From assembly GCF_030398385.1 (NCBI RefSeq), contig NZ_JAOAOQ010000014.1, positions 76,606 to 140,605 on the forward strand: a stretch of 64,000 bases of DNA, in the 5' to 3' direction. The DNA is from Aquibium sp. ELW1220 (GTDB lineage: Bacteria; Pseudomonadota; Alphaproteobacteria; Rhizobiales; Rhizobiaceae). How positions within the stretch are numbered: position 1 is the stretch's first letter; every line of letters starts with the position of its first letter. Positions 17,501 through 25,820 of the stretch are shown here, in pieces. The notes beneath the pieces were generated by a model. It made no database searches. It was not told the DNA's origin and worked only from the letters and a program-made list of their open reading frames with translations. Made by a program: the position numbers and the translations under genes.

Positions 17501-17713
17501 GGTCACCGAGTTCTCGACGGCCTGGGCCGTCGCGCCGGTATAGGTGGCGGATATCCGTATGGTCACGGGCGCGATCTCGGGATATTGCGAGATCGAGAGG
17601 GAGTAGACTCCCATCAGGCCCGCGAGGAACGTCCCGATGGCGATGACGATCGCAAAGACGGGCCGCGCGATGAAGAAGCTCGCGATGGCGTTCCGGCTGG
17701 TTCCCGCACTCAT
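14552..17713 (-). CDS. RND efflux pump inner-membrane protein (HAE-1, AcrB/MexF-like)
   Basis: 1053 aa, full length. N-terminus FFIARPVFAIVIAIGTFLAGLMG (TM1) is typical; TM4 has GLLVDDAIVVVENVERV with the proton-relay Asp pair, and TM10 has TTIGLTAKNAILIVEFA with the essential Lys. Porter-domain sequences such as PVTIRISATYTGATAQAVENSVT are family hallmarks. Twelve TM segments, proton-driven export of hydrophobic drugs or solvents. The start overlaps the fusion-protein stop by ATGA. Likely controlled by the divergent two-component system. Confidence 0.96.
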   Translation of the reverse strand: MSAGTSRNAIASFFIARPVFAIVIAIGTFLAGLMGVYSLSISQYPEIAPVTIRISATYTGATAQAVENSVTRKIESAMTGLDGLLYMESTSNTGSSSISLTFANGTDPELAQVEVQNKLSTVESQLPDAVLDIGVRVSRAPSGILMIGNIVSQDGRYSSSELSDIMSSQIEERVERLEGVGSLQTFGSGFAMRVWLDPSAMQKFQLVPGDVTAAIGSQNVQIAAGSIGATPVVTGQQLKANIVARTQMSSVEEFERIVLKTAADGSVVRLGDVARIEVGLETYGQSSSFSGAPAAGFGVQLASGANAISTAARVHAELDALADSLPEGVAIAYSYETTPFVELSIEKVVETLIEAVVLVFLVLLLFLRNLRATLIPMIAVPVVLMGTFGVLAALGYSINMLTMFAMVLAIGLLVDDAIVVVENVERVMREEKLPAREATEKSMGEITGALVGIALVLTAVFIPMAFFSGSVGVIYRQFSVTIASAMLLSVTVAIVLTPALCALMLRPSHDGFLDRWLGWFERGFARLTGGYVATVGAVVVRPLRMFAVFGALLAAAWGLYAELPTSFLPEEDQGVLITQITLPDGANAARTQAVIDMVENYYLTYEKEAVQSAFMNLGFSFGGSGENAAMGFIRLRDFDLRTDPRLSASAVAQRASAYFRQIRDARVFVLAPPAIQGLGQSSGFDMYLEDTGNRGRDALIEASNVLADRTAGNAVIANIRGNTRTLEAQLKIDIDQEKAGAMGIDLSAIDSLINTVFSGTDVNDFIYNGEIKPVYVQADAPFRMQPEDLDRWYARNEGGEMVPFSAFATTQWVQGSPSLARFNGTAAVSINGQAAPGASSGEAMTEAERLVAALPGGYSASWSGLSYQERLAGSQAMMLYAVSLLVVFLCLAALYESWSVPLAVILAVPVGVFGALLAAWLFDQSNDVYFKVGLLTTIGLTAKNAILIVEFARDLVGRGHGAVEAVVEASRLRLRPIVMTSLAFILGVLPLAIATGAGSAAQNAIGIGVMGGMLSATVLGVFFVPLLFVCLSWLTARLTTGRGDRRETRKTEA

Positions 17714-18927
17714 CGTGCCGCACCCGGCGCGGCATCGTCCCCTTTGCGGAGCTCCTGCATGACGACACCGCGTTCGTCGATGGAACTCTCGACCGGCTTG
17801 ATCGCGGCTCCGTCGGAGATGTTCTGGAATCCGTCGACGATCAGCCGGTCGCCGTCCTCGACTCCGCCGGTGACGATCCAGTCATTGCCGAGCGCGCCGC
17901 CGGTGGTGACCCTTCGCAGCTCGGCCTTGCCGTCGAGCGAGGCGATGAAGACCATGGCGTCGCCGGTGGCGCTGCGCGACAGCGCCCGTTGCGGGACGAG
18001 GAACGCGTTCGGCACCGAGCCAAGATCCACCGTCGCGCGGACGAACATGCCCGGAAGCAGGATCCGGTCGGGGTTGTCGAAGGTCGCTCTCAGGCGGAAC
18101 GTGCCGGTGGTCTGGCTGACGACCATGTCGGCGAGCGACAGCGTGCCTTTCTTTTCGTATGCGCGGTCGTTTTCGAGCGTCAGCGAGATCGTGTCCGCAG
18201 CCTCGGACGGGCGTCCGAGCCGCCCGGCAGATGCCTCGTCGCGGATGCGCAGGAGATTGGCGCTCGAATCGACCAGATCGACGTGGATCGGGTCGATCTG
18301 GCGGATCGTGGCCATGGCATCTGTCTGGTTCTCGATGATCAGCGCGCCGACGCTGACCTGGGAAACGCCGACGACCCCGCCGATCGGTGCGCGGATGACC
18401 GTGTTGTCGAGATTGATGCGGGCTGTGCGAAGGTCGGCCCGTGCCGCCTCCTCCTCCGCCTCCGCCTGAAGGAGCGTGGACCGGGCATCGTCGAGCGTCT
18501 GCGCGCTGACGGCGTTGGTCGAAGCCAGCTTTTCGGTCCTGTCGAAGGTCGCCTGCTCACCGGCCGTCGCGGCTTCGGCCTTCCTCAGCGCCGCGGCCGC
18601 CGCGGCATGCGCGGCCTTGAACTTGCTGTCGTCGAGTTCGTAGAGCACGTCTCCGGCCTTGACGTCGCTGCCCTCCCTGTAGGCGATCCTGCGAACGAGG
18701 CCGTTGACCTGCGGCCGCACCTCGGCCGTGGCGAAGGCCACGACGCGGCCGGGCAGTTCGGCGCTGCGCGGCACGGGCCTGCTCTTCAGGGCCACGACAC
18801 CCACCTCAACCGGGCCGATCGCACCACCGGGCGGACCCATCACCAGGTTTCCGCCCTCGTCATTGCTGCAGGCCACGGCGATCAGGGACCAGACGAGCAG
18901 CGCGCCCGCACGGGCGAGCCAACTCAT
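17710..18927 (-). CDS. RND efflux membrane fusion protein (AcrA/MexE-like lipoprotein)
   Basis: 405 aa from ATG 18927. Short lipoprotein signal with lipobox AVAC (Cys about 20) then SNDEGG. Adaptor signatures: RSAELPGRVVAFATAEVRPQVNGLVRRIAYREGSDVKAGDVLYELD, an alpha hairpin rich in Ala, DNTVIRAPIGGVVGVSQVSVGALI, and a barrel domain with QIDPIHVDL and GTFRLRATFDNPDRILLPGMFVRA. First gene of the five-gene efflux operon, joined to the pump by ATGA overlap. It bridges pump and outer-membrane channel. Confidence 0.95.
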   Translation of the reverse strand: MSWLARAGALLVWSLIAVACSNDEGGNLVMGPPGGAIGPVEVGVVALKSRPVPRSAELPGRVVAFATAEVRPQVNGLVRRIAYREGSDVKAGDVLYELDDSKFKAAHAAAAAALRKAEAATAGEQATFDRTEKLASTNAVSAQTLDDARSTLLQAEAEEEAARADLRTARINLDNTVIRAPIGGVVGVSQVSVGALIIENQTDAMATIRQIDPIHVDLVDSSANLLRIRDEASAGRLGRPSEAADTISLTLENDRAYEKKGTLSLADMVVSQTTGTFRLRATFDNPDRILLPGMFVRATVDLGSVPNAFLVPQRALSRSATGDAMVFIASLDGKAELRRVTTGGALGNDWIVTGGVEDGDRLIVDGFQNISDGAAIKPVESSIDERGVVMQELRKGDDAAPGAAR

Positions 18928-19302
18928 CGCGCACCCTCCGACATCGAAACCGAGCACTGCGGCCGTGCCGCGCCGAGACAATCGGCGACCGGGCGCGACG
19001 ACAGAAGCCGGACGAGGATTGCGAATGCCAGCGAGGCCAGTGTCCTGGCCGGTAGAAGCCCCACGGCTGAAGTGCGATGCATGCGATTCTTCCTTTCGGG
19101 CCGTTGCCCGTGAGGAAGACGCTAGCGTCCGCGCGTATCCGCCGTTGGTCTGCGTGTTTCCGAACGTTGCTCGAAAAGAGTTTCTTGCAAACGAACGTTG
19201 CTGAGGGCCACCCAGCAAAGTTCCGTTGCAAAATTGTCCGGCGAAGCGCGGGCGGGATGGATATAGGACGAGTTGAGACAGGAATGGAGGCTGCCCGATC
19301 CC
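18928..19302. promoter_or_regulatory. Divergent promoter region between efflux operon and two-component system
   Basis: 375 bp without a convincing gene. It is less GC-rich than its surroundings between about 19150 and 19250. CGAACGTTGCT occurs twice as a direct repeat, at 19161-19171 and 19192-19202, 31 bp apart (about three helical turns), which is a plausible response-regulator binding arrangement. A looser third match (TTCCGTTGC) starts at 19221. Exact -35 and -10 boxes were not assigned. Confidence 0.5.
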
Positions 19303-20028
19303 ATGAGTGGACCGGTTCACATACTGATCGTCGACGACGATCCCGAGATACGTTCCCTTCTGGGACGCTATCTCGGCAGCCAGGGCTTCCGCGTCTCGGC
19401 CGCATCGAACCGGGCCGAGTGCGAGAGCCGCCTCTCGATCAGCGAGCCGGACCTCGTCGTGCTCGACGTCATGCTGCCGGACGGCTCCGGCCTCGACATC
19501 TGCCGCGGGCTCCAGGACCGCCGGCCACGGCTGCCGGTGATCCTCCTGACCGCGCTCAAGGAGGACGTCGACCGGATCGTCGGTCTCGAGATCGGCGCCG
19601 ACGACTATCTCGGCAAGCCGTTCAATCCGCGCGAGCTGGTCGCCCGCATCAAGGCGGTGCTTCGGCGGGCGGGCCATGAGGACGACACGGTTCCCGAGAC
19701 GAGGACCTACGGCTTCGGCCGGTTCGAGGTCGATCCGCAGCTGCGCCGCATCATGCGTGACGACGGCGCTTTGGTCGATCTGACCGGCGCCGAGTTCGAC
19801 CTTCTCAACGTCTTCCTGGAGCGACCCGGCCGGCTCCTGTCACGCGACCAGTTGCTCGACCTCACGCAGGGCCGCAGCCGCGACCCGATGGACCGTTCGA
19901 TCGACGTGCTGATGAGCCGGCTGCGGCGCAAGCTCGACGAAGACGACGCCTGCCCGATCTTCAAGACCGTGCGGAACGGCGGGTATCAGCTCACCGTTCC
20001 GGTCCGGACGCAGACCTTTCCGCGATGA
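19303..20028 (+). CDS. OmpR-family response regulator
   Basis: 241 aa from ATG 19303; an upstream in-frame TTG at 19273 would add 10 residues but fits the family less well. Receiver domain: ILIVDDDPE (acidic pocket, residues 7-15), phospho-acceptor Asp55 in VVLDVMLPDGSG, Thr in VILLTAL and Lys in YLGKPFNPRE. C-terminal winged helix with FGRFEVDPQLRRI, LTGAEFDLLNVFLERPGRLLSRDQLLDLT and MSRLRRKLD. Overlaps the kinase gene by ATGA, forming a standard two-component pair; divergent from the RND/MacAB operon, its likely target. Confidence 0.96.
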   Translation: MSGPVHILIVDDDPEIRSLLGRYLGSQGFRVSAASNRAECESRLSISEPDLVVLDVMLPDGSGLDICRGLQDRRPRLPVILLTALKEDVDRIVGLEIGADDYLGKPFNPRELVARIKAVLRRAGHEDDTVPETRTYGFGRFEVDPQLRRIMRDDGALVDLTGAEFDLLNVFLERPGRLLSRDQLLDLTQGRSRDPMDRSIDVLMSRLRRKLDEDDACPIFKTVRNGGYQLTVPVRTQTFPR

Positions 20029-21296
20029 AATCGCTGCGCAACCGCCTCGTCCTGCTGCTGATCGTCGCCATCGTGACGGTGGTCGGCCTGGCGACGCTGG
20101 CGGCGGGCCTAGTGCTGCAGCCCCCTCTTCCCCAGGCCACCATGGAGCCGGTGGCGCGCCAGCTCCACGTGCTCGCCGATCTTGCCCAGCGGAACCGGCC
20201 TGAAGCGACGACGGCAGGCGTGACGCTGCAGGCAGAGCCTGCCGGCGGCCCTGAAATCGCGATCATGTCGCGGTTCCTCACCGAGGCGATGGCGAGCACC
20301 GGACCCGCCCGGGTCGCGATCGTGACGGAAGCGGCGGGAACCTCCGTGATCCTCGCCTCCGTCGAGCTTGGTCCCGACGACTGGGTGGTCGCACAGATTC
20401 CCGATCTGCGGCCGCCGCCGGGGCGATGGTGGGCCCTTGCCGGCTGGATCGTCCTGATCGTCCTCGGCAGCACGGCGATCTCGATCTTCTACGCGTCCAA
20501 GATCATCCGACCGCTGCAATTGCTGGAAGACGCGATCGGCCGCATCGGCCCGGACGGTATGCTGCCAAAGATTCCGGAAACCGGGTCCGGCGAAGTCCGC
20601 GCCACCGCGCAGGCCCTGAACACGCTGTCGAGCCGGCTCAAATCGGCCGTGGACAGCCGGATGCGGCTCGTCGCGGCCGCCGGACATGATTTGCGCACTC
20701 CGATGACGCGGATGCGGCTGCGGGCGGAGTTCCTGCCGCAGGAGGCGGAGCGGGAGAAGTGGTTCGCCGACCTCGAGGAACTCGACGCCATCGCCGACAG
20801 CGCCATCCGCCTGGTGCGGGAGGAGGTCGGCAGCGACAACCGCGAACCCGTTCGCCTCGGCCAGCTGATCGACGAAATCGTCGCTGAGCTCGTCCCGCTC
20901 GGATACAAGGTGACGCCGCCTTCGCCGGTGTCGCTGCCCGTTTCGGCCGGTCCCCTCGCCCTCAAGCGCGCGCTGCGCAACCTCATCATCAACGCCGCGA
21001 CGCATGGCGGCGGCGCCACGATCGAACTGTCACGGGCCGGCGGCGACGCGGTCGTGACGATCCGCGACCGGGGGCCCGGCATTCCGCCGGACCTGATCGC
21101 CAACGTGTTCGAGCCCTTCTTCCGGGTCGATGCCGCGCGCCGCAAGACCATGCCCGGAGCAGGCCTCGGCCTCGCCATCGCGAAGGAGATCGTCGAGCGG
21201 TTCGGCGGCTCCATCACCATCGTGAACGCCGACGAGCCGAAAGGTCTCGTCCAGACCGTCAGACTGCCTCTCGCCGCAGGCGAGGAAAACCCTTGA
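20025..21296 (+). CDS. Two-component sensor histidine kinase
   Basis: 423 aa. TM1 at about 8-30 (VLLLIVAIVTVVGLATLAAGL), periplasmic sensor of about 100 residues, TM2 at about 135-157 (WWALAGWIVLIVLGSTAISIFY), HAMP linker (SKIIRPLQLLEDAIGRIG), HisKA box AAAGHDLRTPMTRMRLRAEF with His221, N box NLIINAATHGG, G1 DRGPGIP and G2 GAGLGLAIAKEIVERFGG. Inner-membrane kinase that should phosphorylate the adjacent OmpR-type regulator. The stimulus is probably a substrate of the divergent efflux pumps, by inference only. Confidence 0.95.
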   Translation: MKSLRNRLVLLLIVAIVTVVGLATLAAGLVLQPPLPQATMEPVARQLHVLADLAQRNRPEATTAGVTLQAEPAGGPEIAIMSRFLTEAMASTGPARVAIVTEAAGTSVILASVELGPDDWVVAQIPDLRPPPGRWWALAGWIVLIVLGSTAISIFYASKIIRPLQLLEDAIGRIGPDGMLPKIPETGSGEVRATAQALNTLSSRLKSAVDSRMRLVAAAGHDLRTPMTRMRLRAEFLPQEAEREKWFADLEELDAIADSAIRLVREEVGSDNREPVRLGQLIDEIVAELVPLGYKVTPPSPVSLPVSAGPLALKRALRNLIINAATHGGGATIELSRAGGDAVVTIRDRGPGIPPDLIANVFEPFFRVDAARRKTMPGAGLGLAIAKEIVERFGGSITIVNADEPKGLVQTVRLPLAAGEENP

Positions 21297-21326
21297 TCCC
21301 TCAAACGAGCCAGGAGAAAGCCTGAA

Positions 21327-21743
21327 ATGACATACCCGGTCGCGAGCAAGTCCGAAGCCTCCGACATCGCACTGACCTCCACCATCGTAGCCGCCTACGT
21401 GGCGAACAACCCGGTGCCGCGGCCCGACCTCGCGACGCTGATCCTGGACGTTCACGCCACGGTCGAAAAGCTGCGTCTCGGCGGCTCCGGCACGGCCGAC
21501 AACCGGCCGAGCCCGGCCGTGCCGGTCAAGCGATCCGTGACGCCGGAATACATCGTCTGCCTGGAGGACGGGAAGAAGTTCAAGTCGCTGAAGCGGCACC
21601 TGGCGACCCAGTACGGGATGACGCCCGACGAATACCGCGCGCGATGGGACCTGTCCCCGACCTATCCGATGGTGGCTCCGACCTATGCCGCCACGCGATC
21701 CGCGCTTGCCAAGAGCATGGGGCTCGGACGCAAGAAGGCGTAG
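21327..21743 (+). CDS. MucR/Ros family zinc-finger transcriptional regulator
   Basis: 138 aa, family length. The prokaryotic zinc finger region reads SVTPEYIVCLEDGKKFKSLK, then RHLATQYGMTPDEYR (residues about 72-105), as in MucR, Ros and RosR; the family's Cys is in YIVCLEDGK and His in KRHL, although the second Cys is replaced (DGKKF), as in many MucR paralogues. The tail YPMVAPTYAATRSALAKSMGLGRK is also typical. AGGAGAAAG ribosome site. MucR proteins bind AT-rich DNA and control surface polysaccharide, cell cycle and symbiosis genes in rhizobia. Multiple copies per genome are usual, so a local target is not implied. Confidence 0.93.
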   Translation: MTYPVASKSEASDIALTSTIVAAYVANNPVPRPDLATLILDVHATVEKLRLGGSGTADNRPSPAVPVKRSVTPEYIVCLEDGKKFKSLKRHLATQYGMTPDEYRARWDLSPTYPMVAPTYAATRSALAKSMGLGRKKA

Positions 21744-21788
21744 CCGCCGCGCGGAGCCGGAGCACCGGTGGCCGCGGGCGCGTGGCGC

Positions 21789-23561
21789 TCAGTCCGGCGC
21801 CGCACCCGCGCCGTGCACGACGGCCGGCCGCGCCAAGGGCTTTCGCGTGAGGAGCCACCACGCGATCGCCAGCACCGCAGTCGCGGTCGAAAGCGTGACG
21901 ATCGTCTCCGCCAGGGGTGCCGCCAGCAGGAGTCCCGGGAAGAACACGAGCAGGAAGGGGAGCACGTACAGGAACCAGCCGAAGCGCATGGCGGCGAAAG
22001 CGGTTTCGGAAAACTTCGCCCCCGAGATGCCGCTGGCCGCCAGCGCCGCGAAGGCGACCGGCGGCGTGATCATCGACACCACGCCGAAGTACAGCACGAA
22101 CATGTGGGCGGCGATCGGCTCCACGCCGAGCTTGACGAGACCCGGGACGAGCAGCGTCGCCACGACGATATAGACGCCGCTGGTCGACAGCCCCGCGCCG
22201 AGCACGAGGGCGGCGAGCGCCGTGAGCACGAGCGAGACCAGCAGGCTCTTCTCGCCGACGTGGATCAGCCCGAGCGCCAGGCTGACGTCGAGCCCGGTGA
22301 GGTTCAGCGCGCCGACCACAACGCCGAGGCCCGAGCCGGCCAGCACCAGCACGGCCATGGCCCTTGCCGTCCGCGGCCCGACCGCCAGCAATCGTTCCGC
22401 AAATCCGCTTGGACCGGCGAGCAGGATGCCCACGCCCGCCGCCGTCGCTGCGCCCATGACGCCGGCCATCGCCGTCGCCCGGTCGCCGGCCGTCATGGTG
22501 ACGGTGATCGCAGCGAAGGGCGCCAGATGCCAGAGCATGGACCAGCGGAGCGGCGGGGCCGGCGGCAGCCCTGACGGATCCAGCGCCCGCCCGGCCTCGA
22601 TCCGCCGGCCATAGCGGCCGGCATGCAGCAGCATGATCACGTAGCAGATCGCCGCCGGGATGGCGGCCGACAGCGCGATCGTTCCATAGGGAATGCCGCT
22701 GATGTCGGCCATCAGGAATGCGGCGGCGCCCATGACCGGCGGTGTCAGCTGGCCGAGCGTCGACGAGAGTGCCTCGATGCCGCCCGCCTGCGGCGCGGGC
22801 ACGCCCATGCGCCGCATCCCGCCGATGGTGACGCTGCCCGAGGTCAGCACATTGGAGGTGGCGCTGCCCGAGACGGTGCCGAACAGGGCCGAAGAGATGA
22901 TCGTCGCCTTGATGGCCACGCCGCTGCCGCCGCGCGCCAGCCGCAGCGCCAGCACATCGAGCGCGGCCGCCCCGCCGGAGGCCTCGAACATCGCGCCGAA
23001 CAGGATGAAGACCGTGACCGTGCCGCCGATGACGGCGAGCGCCTGTCCGAGAAAGGCATCGCCGCCCACCACCATGTAGGTGACATAACGCGCCGCGCTG
23101 ACCGGCGCGGCGTCGAAGGGTGCGCCGAAGTACTGGGCAAGGTAGCCGGTCGACAGCGTCGCCACCACCAGCACCACCATCGCGCTCCCCGAGGATAGGC
23201 CGAGCGCGATGGTGACGGTCAGCATGACCGCGAGGGACACCGCGAGGATGGCGGGCGTGGGCCTCACGAAGAGCGCGGCGTCGCTGCCGAAATGGACGAC
23301 GAGCCAGGCGCCCGCCGCGGCGGCAACCAGGGAGCCGACGACGAGCGCCGCCGCCGCCACCGGCCTCGCGCGGCGGGCTGCTTCGAGCAGGACGAAGACG
23401 ACGGCACAGGCGAGCAGCAGGCTGAGGAACTGCTCGCCGACGAAGCGGATGGACAGGGAACGTCCCGGATCGAGCGTCCAGAGAACCGGCAGGACGGCGA
23501 CCAGCACGCCCGCAACCGCCGATGCCGCCGTGAGCGCCTGCCTTGCAGGCGTATGCTTCAA
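21789..23561 (-). CDS. TRAP transporter fused permease (4TM/12TM)
   Basis: 590 aa, very hydrophobic. The N-terminal four segments correspond to the small DctQ-like part and the rest to a DctM-like large permease: ALAVIGGTVTVFILFGAMFEASGGAAALDVLALRLARGGSGVAIKATIISSALFGTVSGSATSNVLTSGSVTIGGMRRMG contains the TRAP-T permease pattern GTVSGSATSNV. Fused permeases go with TAXI binding proteins, and one is encoded immediately upstream with ATGA overlap. The complex uses an ion gradient to take up an organic acid. Substrate unknown. Confidence 0.94.
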   Translation of the reverse strand: MKHTPARQALTAASAVAGVLVAVLPVLWTLDPGRSLSIRFVGEQFLSLLLACAVVFVLLEAARRARPVAAAALVVGSLVAAAAGAWLVVHFGSDAALFVRPTPAILAVSLAVMLTVTIALGLSSGSAMVVLVVATLSTGYLAQYFGAPFDAAPVSAARYVTYMVVGGDAFLGQALAVIGGTVTVFILFGAMFEASGGAAALDVLALRLARGGSGVAIKATIISSALFGTVSGSATSNVLTSGSVTIGGMRRMGVPAPQAGGIEALSSTLGQLTPPVMGAAAFLMADISGIPYGTIALSAAIPAAICYVIMLLHAGRYGRRIEAGRALDPSGLPPAPPLRWSMLWHLAPFAAITVTMTAGDRATAMAGVMGAATAAGVGILLAGPSGFAERLLAVGPRTARAMAVLVLAGSGLGVVVGALNLTGLDVSLALGLIHVGEKSLLVSLVLTALAALVLGAGLSTSGVYIVVATLLVPGLVKLGVEPIAAHMFVLYFGVVSMITPPVAFAALAASGISGAKFSETAFAAMRFGWFLYVLPFLLVFFPGLLLAAPLAETIVTLSTATAVLAIAWWLLTRKPLARPAVVHGAGAAPD

Positions 23562-24511
23562 TTCGACAGTCCCTTTTCGCGGAAGAAGGCCTCGGCGGCG
23601 GGGTGGTAGGGCAGGCCGAGGTCGGCGTTCATGCGGGCGGGCTCGAACCAGGCCATGCTGGCGACGGACTGGACCATCAGGTCCTTGCCGCCATGCAGGC
23701 TCTCGACCATCTTTCGGACCGTCTCCTCCGCCTCGCCGGCATGGGTGTAGACGAAATAGTCGTATTCGAGGACGACGGTCTCCTTCTCGATGTCGACCAG
23801 CGACGGATCGGGCTGCAGGCGGCCGAGCGATGCCACTGGGAGGATTGCCTGGACCCTCGCCACGGCCTCCGCGCCATCGATGAACGGCAACGGCAGCAGC
23901 CCGCCGACCGTGCGGGACACCTGCTCGTCCCGCGGCGTGCCGATCACGAAGATGTAGGCGTCGAGCTGCCCGGCTGCGAAGGCATCGGCCATGGCCGTGA
24001 AGTCGTTCACCGGCACCTTCTCGACGTCGTCATAGGTCAGCCCGCCATTGGCCAGCATCGCCGAGATCAGCAGTTCGCCGGTGACGGCGGCGCGAAAGCC
24101 GGCCGGCAGGCGCTTGCCCCGGAGGTCGTCGAAGCTGCGGATGCCGCCGTCCTTGCGGACCGCCAGCGCCATGCGCAGCGGCTGGAGCCGCGCGACCAGC
24201 CGGAGATTGGCCATCGTCTGGCCCTCGAATCGGCCGAGCCCCAGCATCGCCTCCCGCACCGCGAAGGCGTTCTCGAGGCCGAAGTCGACCTCGCCGCCGT
24301 CGACGAAGGCGGCACCCTGGCTGGTGCTCTTGTAGGGCTGCGGGCGCAAGTCCAGCCCGCCGATCTCGCTGGCGGCACGGGCGACGGCAAGCGCGATGTT
24401 GTAGGTCGAGGACCCCTGGGCGGCCGACGCGATGGTCACGGGCTCGGCGCGGGCGCCCAGTACCATGGCAGCGGCGATGAGAATGAAAGTGGTTCCCAGG
24501 CGCATGAACAT
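23558..24511 (-). CDS. TAXI family TRAP transporter solute-binding protein
   Basis: 317 aa from ATG 24511 (a second ATG lies two codons on). Signal peptide of about 22 residues (FILIAAAMVLGARA). TAXI motif ASAAQGSSTYNIALAVARAA (residues about 28-47), where the family has GS.GG.YY..A; then LRPQPYKSTSQGAAFVDGGEVDFGLENAF, and the FDDLRGKRLPAGFRAAV region. It delivers substrate to the fused permease encoded next, with which it overlaps by ATGA. Divergent from the carrier-thioesterase gene 115 bp away. Confidence 0.92.
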   Translation of the reverse strand: MFMRLGTTFILIAAAMVLGARAEPVTIASAAQGSSTYNIALAVARAASEIGGLDLRPQPYKSTSQGAAFVDGGEVDFGLENAFAVREAMLGLGRFEGQTMANLRLVARLQPLRMALAVRKDGGIRSFDDLRGKRLPAGFRAAVTGELLISAMLANGGLTYDDVEKVPVNDFTAMADAFAAGQLDAYIFVIGTPRDEQVSRTVGGLLPLPFIDGAEAVARVQAILPVASLGRLQPDPSLVDIEKETVVLEYDYFVYTHAGEAEETVRKMVESLHGGKDLMVQSVASMAWFEPARMNADLGLPYHPAAEAFFREKGLSN

Positions 24512-24626
24512 TGTTTTCCGTTCCCGTTTACTGGTGAAAAAGCCGGTATACGGCTCAAATGTCGTTGCGTAGCGCAAGATGCTAGGACAAGTTCCGGTCA
24601 AAAGGAACTGATGCTGGCGGACGCGT

Positions 24627-25820
24627 ATGAAGCAAGACACAGAAAAATCAATCGCACGCGAGTCTCTTCGTCTTCGCAACTTTTTCGTGCAGCCCCTGCC
24701 GGGAAACGAGGCGCAGATCGCCGATGTCTTTTCCAGGATCATGGGTGTAACGCCGGTCGGCGCCGATGACGACTTCTACGACCTGGGAGGAGACTCACTG
24801 CTCGGCGAGCAGATCAGCATGGAGATCCTGCGGATCACGGGAAAGGTCTTCCCGATCTCCGATCTGTTCGAAAATGGAACGCCTCGCGCCGTCGCCGCGC
24901 ATCTGTCGGGTGCAACGGCGGGACAGGAACCGGCGGCGGCGGCCCGCGAGACCTTTTTCATCGTCCATGGTCGCGGCGGCTACACGGTGCTTCGCCCGAC
25001 CTTCAAGGCAGGAATGACGAGCGGCGCTCGCGTCGTCATGCTGGAATTGCCGGGTATCCGCGGCGACGCTCCCTTTCCGCGCAACGTGCCCGAGATCGCC
25101 AGAGCCTATGTCGACCAGATCGAGCGCGAACAGCCCGAAGGTCCGGTTCGACTCGCGTCGTTCTGCATGGGCGGGCTGATCGCCCTGGAGATGGCGCACC
25201 TCCTGGAGCAAAGGGGACGCAAGCTGGGAGGGCTGGTGTTGCTCGATCCGGGTATTCCGCGCTCGCTGCGGAGCCGGCATCGCGCCTACAGCATCGGGCA
25301 GGCGAACGGGTCCGGGCTACGGGCGCGGCTGATCCTCTTCGGCAGCACGGGCAGACTCTCTGAAGACAATCCCTTCCTGGAACCGCTCTGGCTTCGCGCG
25401 CGGGCGATCGCCAACATGAGCAGCAGTCTGAGGAAGCTGATCGGCATGGAGAAGGCGGGACTCTATCGCAATGCCGGCTTGAAGGACTGGCCGCGCGCCT
25501 GGCTTACCGCAACCTACCGCCACGCCTGGCCCAGCCCCTCGGGCATCGGCGCCCATATCCTCGCCTCCGAAGGGCGTGCGAAAAGCTTCCTGAAGCGCGA
25601 CGGAGTCTGGGAGCATCTGCTGCCGAACCGCAACGTCTACGTCCTCGTCGGCAAGCACTACGAGATCGGCGGCGAATCCAGCCATGTTGCCGCTGCGCTG
25701 GAAACGCTGCTGCTGGGCGGAGAGCTTTCGCGGGACAAGGCCCTGTCGCCTCCGTTTTCGGAGGCCAGGGCGGAGACGAAGGGAACCCCTGCAGGATTTC
25801 CGGCTACAGCCGCGTCCTGA
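24627..25820 (+). CDS. Acyl/peptidyl carrier protein fused to thioesterase with a Cys nucleophile
   Basis: 397 aa. Residues about 25-95 are a carrier domain with DDDFYDLGGDSLLGEQIS, in which Ser57 should carry phosphopantetheine. Residues about 107-370 are an alpha/beta-hydrolase thioesterase: TFFIVHGRGGYT (oxyanion region), nucleophile elbow ASFCMGGLIALE with Cys180 where most thioesterases have Ser, LVLLDPGIP (catalytic Asp position) and VLVGKHYEIGG (candidate His). This is the ending of an NRPS-like assembly without condensation domains. The convergent adenylate-forming enzyme downstream (17-nt overlap) could load it, although they are not co-transcribed. Product unknown. Confidence 0.88.
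   Translation: MKQDTEKSIARESLRLRNFFVQPLPGNEAQIADVFSRIMGVTPVGADDDFYDLGGDSLLGEQISMEILRITGKVFPISDLFENGTPRAVAAHLSGATAGQEPAAAARETFFIVHGRGGYTVLRPTFKAGMTSGARVVMLELPGIRGDAPFPRNVPEIARAYVDQIEREQPEGPVRLASFCMGGLIALEMAHLLEQRGRKLGGLVLLDPGIPRSLRSRHRAYSIGQANGSGLRARLILFGSTGRLSEDNPFLEPLWLRARAIANMSSSLRKLIGMEKAGLYRNAGLKDWPRAWLTATYRHAWPSPSGIGAHILASEGRAKSFLKRDGVWEHLLPNRNVYVLVGKHYEIGGESSHVAAALETLLLGGELSRDKALSPPFSEARAETKGTPAGFPATAAS

Noticed and set aside
14405-18469. Very long plus-strand open frame (1354 codons) opposite the NodT and RND genes
   Set aside because: It is antisense to clear RND/NodT genes, has a low-complexity Arg/Asp/His composition typical of high-GC shadow frames, and shows no domain.
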